A stretch of 13,036 nucleotides of DNA, from contig JAEWVY010000138.1 in NCBI GenBank assembly GCA_023396625.1, positions 1 to 13,036 on the forward strand, read 5' to 3'. Origin of the DNA: Pseudomonadota bacterium (lineage in GTDB: Bacteria; Pseudomonadota; Gammaproteobacteria; Burkholderiales; Burkholderiaceae_C). Numbering within the stretch: the first letter of the stretch is position 1; each line of letters opens with the position of its first letter. Made by a program: the position numbers and the translations under genes. Below are positions 1 to 5,427 of this stretch, piece after piece. Under the pieces are notes generated by a model that was given only the letters and a program-made list of their open reading frames with translations, searched no databases and was not told where the DNA came from.

Positions 1-47
1 GCCTTCTTCGCCGGTGCGGCCTTCTTCGCCGGTGCGGCCTTCTTCGC
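1..47. repeat. 18-bp tandem repeat inside the histone-like gene
   Basis: The unit GCCTTCTTCGCCGGTGCG occurs twice exactly (1-18, 19-36), and a third copy begins at 37 and diverges after 11 bases. On the minus strand each unit encodes one AAPAKK hexapeptide. The array continues past the window edge, so its total copy number is unknown. Confidence 0.85.
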
Positions 48-56
48 AGTTGCCAT
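1..56 (-). CDS. Histone H1-like DNA-binding protein, N-terminal fragment
   Basis: Only the first 18 codons are inside the window; the gene runs off the left edge. The peptide reads MATAKKAAPAKKAAPAKK, a lysine/alanine/proline repeat typical of bacterial histone H1-like proteins (BpH1/HC1 type) that bind DNA in the nucleoid. A good Shine-Dalgarno sequence (AAGGAG, plus coordinates 63-68) sits 6 nt before the ATG, which supports this start. It lies downstream of nrdB on the same strand, 185 nt away, so it probably has its own promoter. The rest of the protein is not visible, so another lysine-rich protein beginning with the same repeat cannot be excluded. Confidence 0.75.
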   Translation of the reverse strand, partial: MATAKKAAPAKKAAPAKK

Positions 57-62
57 GTTTAT

Positions 63-87
63 CTCCTTGATCAATTTGACATATCAA
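63..87 (-). promoter_or_regulatory. Ribosome binding site and palindrome cluster before the histone-like gene
   Basis: On the minus strand AAGGAG (63-68) is the ribosome binding site of the histone-like gene. Overlapping and next to it are two small inverted repeats, TTGATCAA (67-74) and TTGA-N4-TCAA (76-87). They could be an operator or form a small RNA hairpin near the start codon. No clear -35/-10 pair was found, so the promoter is unplaced. Confidence 0.4.
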
Positions 88-241
88 CAGGGGGAAACAC
101 TTCGTGCCCGTAAGACCGCACAAAGCGATTCATGGCGCCGCGCTTGCTGCGCGCGATGTCATGAACAGGGATGCACACACCATGCACGGAGCCTGCGGCT
201 CGATGATGGCGATGTGCGAGACTGGAAACCATTTCAGACCA

Positions 242-1417
242 TCAATCCCAGGAAAGCGCACCACCCGACTGATATTCAAGTACACGGGTCTCGAAGAAGT
301 TGCGCTCTTTCTTCAGATCGATCATTTCGCTCATCCACGGGAAGGGGTTTTCCTCATTGGCGAACAACGTGTCCAAGCCGATTTGCGTGGCCCGGCGGTT
401 GGCAATATAGCGAAGGTATCCTTTGAACATGGATGCGTTCATGCCAAGCACGCCTCGGGGCATGGTGTCTTCGGCATACTGGTATTCCAGCTCGACCGCC
501 TTCATGAAAAGCGCCTTGATTTCCGCCTTGAATAACGGGGTCCAAAGCTGAGGGTTTTCCAGTTTGAGTTGATTGATCAGGTCAATGCCAAAGTTGCAGT
601 GCATTGATTCATCACGCAGGATGTACTGATACTGTTCCGCTGCGCCGGTCATCTTGTTCTGCCGGCCGAGCGCGAGGATCTGCGTAAAACCCACATAGAA
701 GAACAAGCCTTCCATCAGGCAGGCAAACACGATCAATGACTTGAGCAGTGTCTGATCGGCCTCCAATGTCCCAGTCTTGAAGGACGGATCCATGATCACG
801 TCGATGAACGGGATCAGGAATTCGTCCTTGTTGCGGATGGAGGGAATTTCGTTGTAGGCGTTGAAAATCTCGCCTTCGTCAAGGCCGAGAGACTCCACGA
901 TGTACTGGTAGGCGTGGGTGTGGATCGCCTCCTCGAACGCCTGGCGCAACAGAAACTGCCGGCACTCTGGCGCCGTGATGTGGCGATAGGTGCCCAGCAC
1001 GATATTGTTGGCAGCCAGTGAGTCGGCCGTCACGAAGAAGCCGAGATTGCGCTTGACGATGCGGCGTTCATCTTCCGACAGGCCGTTCGGGCTCTTCCAC
1101 AGTGCAATGTCGCGGTTCATGTTGACCTCCTGCGGCATCCAGTGATTTGCGCAGGTGGCCAGATATTTTTCCCAGGCCCACTTGTATTTGAACGGCACCA
1201 GTTGGTTGACATCGGTCATGCCGTTGATGATGCGTTTGTCCGCGGCATTGACGCGACGTGGCGTTACATGGGGCGATGCTGCACTGGTCGCGGCGCCATC
1301 GCCCGCAGCACGAGCGATGGCCGATGTCGACACATGTCCATCGACAGAGCTGTTCGCGGCGCGGGGTGGCAGCACGGGTTGCAATGTGGGCTTGACGTCT
1401 TCGTCCCAGGTCAACAT
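242..1417 (-). CDS. nrdB: Class Ia ribonucleotide reductase, beta (radical) subunit NrdB
   Basis: This 391-aa protein is the small subunit of the aerobic ribonucleotide reductase. It holds the di-iron/tyrosyl radical that starts reduction of ribonucleoside diphosphates in NrdA. The ligands are visible by alignment to E. coli NrdB: D132, E163, H166, E236, E270 and H273. The radical tyrosine is Y170 in the motif EAIHTHAY, so this is not the Tyr-less Chlamydia class Ic type. The C-terminal tail has Y382, the likely radical-transfer tyrosine, and ends GGALSWD, the region that docks on NrdA. The first ~65 residues are an Ala/Pro/Ser-rich extension outside the catalytic fold. The ATG at 1417 is preferred because its opening MLTWDED looks like a conserved family start; the ribosome binding site is weak, and M67 is an alternative. 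It lies 99 nt downstream of nrdA in the same direction. Confidence 0.97.
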   Translation of the reverse strand: MLTWDEDVKPTLQPVLPPRAANSSVDGHVSTSAIARAAGDGAATSAASPHVTPRRVNAADKRIINGMTDVNQLVPFKYKWAWEKYLATCANHWMPQEVNMNRDIALWKSPNGLSEDERRIVKRNLGFFVTADSLAANNIVLGTYRHITAPECRQFLLRQAFEEAIHTHAYQYIVESLGLDEGEIFNAYNEIPSIRNKDEFLIPFIDVIMDPSFKTGTLEADQTLLKSLIVFACLMEGLFFYVGFTQILALGRQNKMTGAAEQYQYILRDESMHCNFGIDLINQLKLENPQLWTPLFKAEIKALFMKAVELEYQYAEDTMPRGVLGMNASMFKGYLRYIANRRATQIGLDTLFANEENPFPWMSEMIDLKKERNFFETRVLEYQSGGALSWD

Positions 1418-1436
1418 AGAAAAATCCAGTGGTCAA

Positions 1437-1465
1437 ATTATGATAGCAACGGAATGAAATGGAAA
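1437..1465 (-). promoter_or_regulatory. Possible secondary promoter for nrdB
   Basis: Reading the minus strand, TTTCCA (1460-1465) and CATAAT (1437-1442) are separated by 17 bp. They match the sigma-70 -35 and -10 consensus at 4 of 6 and 5 of 6 positions. The pair lies between the nrdA-nrdB hairpin and the nrdB start and would give a leader of only about 12 nt. This is a pattern match only. Confidence 0.25.
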
Positions 1466-1510
1466 GCGACGAATCACGCTATTGCGACTTGTGTTGCGTG
1501 ATCGCGTCGC
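1466..1510 (-). terminator. Hairpin in the nrdA-nrdB intergenic region (attenuator or mRNA-stability element)
   Basis: Starting 6 nt after the nrdA stop codon, two complementary arms pair: GCGACG (1466-1471) with CGTCGC (1505-1510), and ATCACGC (1473-1479) with GCGTGAT (1496-1502). A 1x2 internal loop separates the two helices and the terminal loop is 16 nt. On the minus-strand RNA the stem is followed by the U-rich but interrupted sequence UUUCCAUUUCAUU. It could be a partial terminator that lowers nrdB relative to nrdA, or a structure protecting the nrdA mRNA end. The inverted repeat is seen directly; the role is inferred. Confidence 0.55.
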
Positions 1511-1516
1511 CTCATC

Positions 1517-4426
1517 TCACTGGCAGGCTTCGCAGCCTGGGTCATCGATGGCGCAAAACTTGATGTCGGTCGCAGGTGTCGTGTCCATCGCAACCTCTAC
1601 GCTGGCGGGTCTTGCGCCAGCGAATGAGGATTGTGGTTCGTGCGTGGAGGACACGGCGTTCAGGTGCCCTGCCTTGACGGTGGATTTCTCGGCATGTGTG
1701 GCTCCCATGGTGCGCAGGTAATAGGTGGTCTTCAATCCACTCTTCCATGCCAGCTTGTAGGTGTCATCGAGTTTCTTGCCCGAAGCGCCCGCCATGTAGA
1801 TGTTCAGCGATTGCGCTTGGTCGATCCATTTCTGACGTCGCGCGCCGGCGGCAACGAGCCATTGCGGCTCGATTTCAAACGCCGTGGCATAGAGTGACTT
1901 GATGTCCTGCGGCACACGGTCAATGGGGCGCAGGGAGCCATCGAAGTGTTTCAGGTCCATGACCATGACGTCGTCCCATAGGTTCAGGCGTTTCAGATCG
2001 CGCACCAGGTAATGGTTGATCACGGTGAACTCACCCGACAGATTCGATTTGACCGAGAGATTGCCGAAGCACGGCTCGATCGACGCATCGACGCCGATGA
2101 TGTTGGAGATCGTCGCGGTGGGTGCAATGGCAACGCAGTTCGAATTGCGCATGCCATCTTTGGCGATCTTGCTTCGAAGCGCATCCCAGTCCATCGAGGA
2201 AGAACGGTCCACTTCCACGTAACCGCCCCGAGCCTGGGCAAGGAGGTCCAGCGTGTCCAGCGGCAGGATGCCCTGATCCCACAGCGAACCTTTGTAGCTC
2301 GAGTACCTGCCACGCTCGGCAGCCAGGTCGGTCGAAGCCCAGTAGGCGTGATAGCAGACGGCTTCCATCGACCGGTCAGCGAACTCGACAGCGGCGTCGG
2401 AGGCGTACGGAATGCGCAACTCGTACAGCGCGTCCTGGAATCCCATGATGCCAAGCCCCACGGGACGGTGGCGCATGTTCGAGTCGCGCGCCTTCTTGAC
2501 GGCGTAGTAGTTGATGTCGATCACGTTGTCCAGCATGCGCATGGCCGTCGTGATGGTCTTGCGCAGCTTGGCGTGGTCGATGTCACCGTCCTTGAGGTGC
2601 TGCAGCAGGTTCACGGAACCGAGGTTGCACACCGCGGTTTCGGTGTCGCTGGTGTTCAGGGTGATCTCGGTGCACAGGTTGGACGAGTGCACCACGCCCA
2701 CGTGCTGCTGGGGCGAACGCACGTTGCAGGCGTCCTTGAACGTGATCCAGGGGTGGCCGGTCTCGAACAGCATGGTGAGCATCTTGCGCCACAGATCGGT
2801 GGCCTGCACGGTGCGCGTGGGCTGGATGTCGCCGGCGGCGGCCCTGGCTTCGTAGGCCACGTAGGCCTTTTCGAATTCGATGCCGAACTTGTCGTGCAGG
2901 TCGGGCGTGTCCGACGGCGAGAACAGGGTCCAGGAGCCTTTTTCCATGACGCGGCGCATGAACAGGTCGGGGATCCAGTTGGCGGTGTTCATGTCGTGCG
3001 TGCGCCGACGGTCGTCACCCGTGTTCTTGCGCAGTTCCAGGAATTCCTCGATGTCCAGGTGCCAGGTTTCCAGGTAGGTGCAGACCGCGCCCTTGCGCTT
3101 GCCACCCTGGTTCACCGCCACGGCGGTGTCGTTGACCACCTTGAGGAAGGGCACCACGCCTTGCGATTCCCCATTGGTGCCCTTGATGTGCGAGCCCATG
3201 GCGCGCACGCGCGTCCAGTCGTTGCCCAGGCCGCCGGCGAACTTGGACAGCAGCGCGTTTTCCTTGATGGATTCGTAGATGCCGTCCAGGTCGTCGGGAA
3301 CCGTGGTCAGGTAGCACGAGGACAGTTGCGAGCGCAGCGTGCCGCTGTTGAACAGCGTGGGCGTGCTGGACATGAAATCGAACGAGGACAGGACTTCGTA
3401 GAACTCGATGGCGCGGGCTTCGCGGTCGATCTCGTTCAGAGCCAGGCCCATGGCCACGCGCATGAAGAAGGCCTGCGGCAACTCGATGCGCGTCTTCCGC
3501 ACATGCAGGAAGTAACGGTCGTAAAGGGTCTGCAACCCGAGATAGTCGAACTTCAGGTCGCGCTCGGCCTTGAGGGCGCGGCCCAGCCTTTGCAAATCGT
3601 ATTGCAGCAGCTTGTCGTCCAGAAGTTCGGACTTGACGCCCTTCTTGATGAACTGCGGAAAATACTCGGCATACCGCTCGCCCATTTCAGCCGGGGTGAC
3701 GTCCTCGCCCAGCACTTCGCGGGCGATGGTGTTGAGTAGAAGGCGCGCCGTGGCGTAGGTGTAGTCCGGGTCTTTCTCGATGAGGGTGCGCGCCGCCAGG
3801 ATGGACGCCTTGTGCACCTCCTCCATGGGCACGCCGTCGTACAGGTTGCGCATGGTTTCTGCCAGGATGGGCTCGGCCTTGACGTCGGCGCCCAGGTTCG
3901 CGCAGGCGGACTCGATCAGCAGCTTGAGCTGGGCTGGATCGAATACCGTGCGCTGCCCATTCTTCGTGACGTGGAGCACCGAGACCGGTGTGCTTGCCGC
4001 CTCGGCCGTGGCTTGCTTTGCGCGTTCCTGTGCCCGGCGCTCCCGATACAGCACATAGGCGCGGGCGACTTCATGATGGCCGCTGCGCATCAGTCCGAGT
4101 TCAACCTGATCCTGAACGTCTTCAATGTGAAAAGTCCCCCCTCCGGGGCGCGACCGAACCAGTGCGCGCACCACGGCTTGTGTCAGGCTATCCACCACTT
4201 CGCGCACACTGGCTGAGGCGGCGCCCTGTGTGCCGTGAACCGCGAGGAACGCTTTCATCATGGCGATCGCGATTTTGTCGGGTGCGAACGGCACCACGGC
4301 GCCATTGCGGCGAATGATTTGATAGCCGGTCAACGGTGAGCCTGAGACCTGATGGCCCCTGCTCTCACTCATGGGGCCGGCATAGGTCGTGGGAGGCATC
4401 GACGTTGAGTTTGAAGCAGTCTGCAT
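1517..4426 (-). CDS. nrdA: Class Ia ribonucleotide reductase, alpha (catalytic) subunit NrdA, two ATP-cones
   Basis: This 969-aa large subunit reduces NDPs to dNDPs and carries the allosteric sites. Two ATP-cone domains precede the catalytic barrel. Cone 1 spans about residues 35-130 (IIRRNGAVVPFAPDKI). Cone 2 spans about 148-235 (VTKNGQRTVFDPAQL). Catalytic residues by alignment to E. coli are C371 and C600 (active-site redox pair), C585 (thiyl radical, in NLCTEI), N583, E587, and the radical-path pair Y902-Y903. The C-terminal shuttle pair is C965/C968 in GCEAC. The length matches the two-cone NrdA of Pseudomonas aeruginosa rather than the one-cone E. coli protein. The ATG has a good ribosome binding site (AGAGGA, plus 4431-4436). 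It is the first gene of the nrdAB unit, behind two NrdR boxes, and works with NrdB downstream. Confidence 0.98.
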   Translation of the reverse strand: MQTASNSTSMPPTTYAGPMSESRGHQVSGSPLTGYQIIRRNGAVVPFAPDKIAIAMMKAFLAVHGTQGAASASVREVVDSLTQAVVRALVRSRPGGGTFHIEDVQDQVELGLMRSGHHEVARAYVLYRERRAQERAKQATAEAASTPVSVLHVTKNGQRTVFDPAQLKLLIESACANLGADVKAEPILAETMRNLYDGVPMEEVHKASILAARTLIEKDPDYTYATARLLLNTIAREVLGEDVTPAEMGERYAEYFPQFIKKGVKSELLDDKLLQYDLQRLGRALKAERDLKFDYLGLQTLYDRYFLHVRKTRIELPQAFFMRVAMGLALNEIDREARAIEFYEVLSSFDFMSSTPTLFNSGTLRSQLSSCYLTTVPDDLDGIYESIKENALLSKFAGGLGNDWTRVRAMGSHIKGTNGESQGVVPFLKVVNDTAVAVNQGGKRKGAVCTYLETWHLDIEEFLELRKNTGDDRRRTHDMNTANWIPDLFMRRVMEKGSWTLFSPSDTPDLHDKFGIEFEKAYVAYEARAAAGDIQPTRTVQATDLWRKMLTMLFETGHPWITFKDACNVRSPQQHVGVVHSSNLCTEITLNTSDTETAVCNLGSVNLLQHLKDGDIDHAKLRKTITTAMRMLDNVIDINYYAVKKARDSNMRHRPVGLGIMGFQDALYELRIPYASDAAVEFADRSMEAVCYHAYWASTDLAAERGRYSSYKGSLWDQGILPLDTLDLLAQARGGYVEVDRSSSMDWDALRSKIAKDGMRNSNCVAIAPTATISNIIGVDASIEPCFGNLSVKSNLSGEFTVINHYLVRDLKRLNLWDDVMVMDLKHFDGSLRPIDRVPQDIKSLYATAFEIEPQWLVAAGARRQKWIDQAQSLNIYMAGASGKKLDDTYKLAWKSGLKTTYYLRTMGATHAEKSTVKAGHLNAVSSTHEPQSSFAGARPASVEVAMDTTPATDIKFCAIDDPGCEACQ

Positions 4427-4528
4427 GTTTTCCTCTTGAATGTTGTATGGGTCGACGCGTGCGTTTCATGTTCGAGTGAAATGGCTTGGAGTCGGCGATC
4501 CGGAGGGTGTCCGGTCAAAGAACCCGAA

Positions 4529-4544
4529 GCACTACCGATGGTGT
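4529..4544. promoter_or_regulatory. NrdR box, nrdA-proximal
   Basis: The 16-mer GCACTACCGATGGTGT is an imperfect palindrome. It matches the NrdR-box consensus (about ACACTATATATAGTGT) at 11 of 16 positions, including the outer CAC/GTG arms. It starts exactly 32 bp from the start of the second box, leaving a 16-bp linker. That puts both boxes on the same DNA face, as is usual for NrdR box pairs. NrdR is a zinc-ribbon/ATP-cone repressor that reports dATP/ATP. Confidence 0.75.
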
Positions 4545-4560
4545 TTTTTATCTCCAGGAG

Positions 4561-4576
4561 CCACTATAGGTAGTGT
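4561..4576. promoter_or_regulatory. NrdR box, nrdA-distal
   Basis: The 16-mer CCACTATAGGTAGTGT matches the NrdR-box consensus at 13 of 16 positions, with perfect arms CACTA and TAGTG. On the minus strand it contains TATAGT, a candidate -10 element for nrdA, so bound NrdR would block the polymerase. Together with the box at 4529 it forms the usual tandem operator. Confidence 0.82.
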
Positions 4577-4674
4577 ACCGCGCTGATTTGTGGATGCAAG
4601 AATCCATGCTGCCGAGCCAACGCGGTTCGCGGGGTCGGCTCGCGCGAGGCTTGATGGCCAGTTGAATCGCTGTC

Positions 4675-4701
4675 AGAGCGCTTGGCGCCACGCTTTTTTT
4701 T
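4675..4701 (+). terminator. Plus-strand terminator-like hairpin with T8 run
   Basis: AGAGCG (4675-4680) can pair with CGCTTT (4691-4696, one G-U pair), enclosing the palindromic TGGCGCCA (4683-4690). Eight T residues follow (4694-4701). The direction is plus, yet no plus-strand gene lies upstream within the window, because nrdA and nrdB are on the minus strand. It may end a small RNA starting near the NrdR boxes, or stop antisense transcription. The stem is short and bulged. Confidence 0.4.
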
Positions 4702-4723
4702 GTCGCGCGCAGTCAGATTGGGG

Positions 4724-4749
4724 CCTTCAGGGCATTTTTGCCCCGAAGG
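4724..4749 (-). terminator. Strong hairpin downstream of ampD
   Basis: On the minus strand CCTTCGGGGCA pairs with TGCCCTGAAGG around an AAAA loop: 11 bp, with one G-U pair in that strand and a mismatch in the other. The asymmetry suggests the minus-strand RNA is the folded one. It lies about 80-110 nt after the ampD stop. It has no U-run, so it could be a 3'-end stability element or a Rho-linked site rather than a classical terminator. Confidence 0.45.
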
Positions 4750-4830
4750 GCGCATCCGGCCTTGTGATGTGGGCTGTGGAGCAAGGGCAGTCCAGGCTTT
4801 CAAGCGTGTGAATTTTCAGGCGCCACGCAC

Positions 4831-5427
4831 CTAGCCAGGGTCGGCATCCAAGGGAAAATACGGAGGAGGTCCGCCCAGTGCGCGACGGAGAACCGACCAA
4901 TCGAAACCCTTGCCCGGGTCGGTTTTTCGTCCGGGAGCGATATCTTCGTGGCCAGCAATATGGCGGATTGGATAGTGCTGGCCGATGGCCTTGCCCAGGC
5001 GTGCCAGTGTTTCGTATTGCTGGGGCTCGAAGACCCCGCCATCCACGCCTTCGAGTTCGATGCCGATGGAAAAATCATTGCAGTTGGCGCGGCCCAGATG
5101 GCAGGACTGACCCGCGTGCCAGGCACGGTCGTCACAACTCACGAATTGCCAGAGCTCGCCTTGGCGCTCGATATAAAAATGAGCCGAGACTTCCATGCCG
5201 CGGATCTGGTCGAACCAGGGGTGCGCGTCCCAGTTCAGCCGGTTGGTGAAGAAGCGTGGCACCGCGTCTCCGCCATAGTGTCCGGGGGGGAGGCTGATGG
5301 AATGGATGACGATCAGGTCAATCGTGGTGCCCTCTGGCCGTGTTCCGCAATTCGGCGTCGGCAGCGCGCGCGCGAACCGGTACCAGCCCTCTCGCCATGT
5401 GGCGTGGTCTGCTTCAGGCGAAACCAT
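4831..5427 (-). CDS. ampD: 1,6-anhydro-N-acetylmuramyl-L-alanine amidase AmpD
   Basis: AmpD is a cytoplasmic zinc amidase that cuts the stem peptide from anhydromuropeptides during cell-wall recycling. In bacteria with ampR/ampC its loss induces beta-lactamase. From the ATG at 5427 the protein is 198 aa, close to the ~185 aa of enterobacterial AmpD. Zinc ligands by family alignment are H42 (IVIHSIS), H160 (AGHEDI) and D170 (KTDPG). E124 (IGIELEG) and K168 are the catalytic-site partners. There is no signal peptide, as expected for AmpD rather than the periplasmic AmiD. The frame also extends upstream to a TTG at 5469, but the ATG is preferred because it adds no unneeded residues and overlaps the pilR stop by just 14 nt. 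It is the last gene of the ccsA-like/PP0621/pilS/pilR/ampD unit and probably relies on translational coupling. Confidence 0.95.
   Translation of the reverse strand: MVSPEADHATWREGWYRFARALPTPNCGTRPEGTTIDLIVIHSISLPPGHYGGDAVPRFFTNRLNWDAHPWFDQIRGMEVSAHFYIERQGELWQFVSCDDRAWHAGQSCHLGRANCNDFSIGIELEGVDGGVFEPQQYETLARLGKAIGQHYPIRHIAGHEDIAPGRKTDPGKGFDWSVLRRALGGPPPYFPLDADPG

Larger units (their letters stand above)
4427..4830. other. Gene-free control region between ampD and nrdA
   Basis: This 404-nt stretch has no convincing protein gene. From the nrdA side it holds the nrdA ribosome binding site (4431-4436), a roughly 100-nt leader, two NrdR boxes (4529-4544, 4561-4576), and a TGTGGATGC sequence matching a DnaA box at 7 of 9 positions (4589-4597). 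Further on are a GC-rich nested inverted repeat (about 4613-4643), a plus-strand hairpin with a T8 run ending at 4701, and a strong minus-strand hairpin at 4724-4749. A -10-like TATAGT on the minus strand (plus 4563-4568) lies inside the distal NrdR box, so the nrdA promoter probably overlaps the operator. No clear -35 was identified. Confidence 0.7.

Noticed and set aside
67..87. FNR/Anr-type box suggested by the TTGAT and ATCAA-like repeats before the histone-like gene
   Set aside because: The required TTGAT-N4-ATCAA spacing is not met; the arms are only TTGA/TCAA.
189..201. Small GAGCC/GGCTC hairpin downstream of nrdB, and a CGCGC/GCGCG hairpin at 139-153
   Set aside because: Five-base-pair stems without a U-tract are common by chance at this GC content. 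An nrdB terminator could not be placed.
2012..3739. A 575-codon open frame on the plus strand opposite nrdA
   Set aside because: It is antisense to the fully conserved NrdA catalytic core. The translation is Val/Gly/His-rich with no domain, as expected from the reverse of a GC-rich coding frame.
4564..4803. A 79-codon TTG-started frame between ampD and nrdA
   Set aside because: The start is non-ATG with no ribosome binding site, the composition is low complexity, and it overlaps the distal NrdR box and both hairpins.
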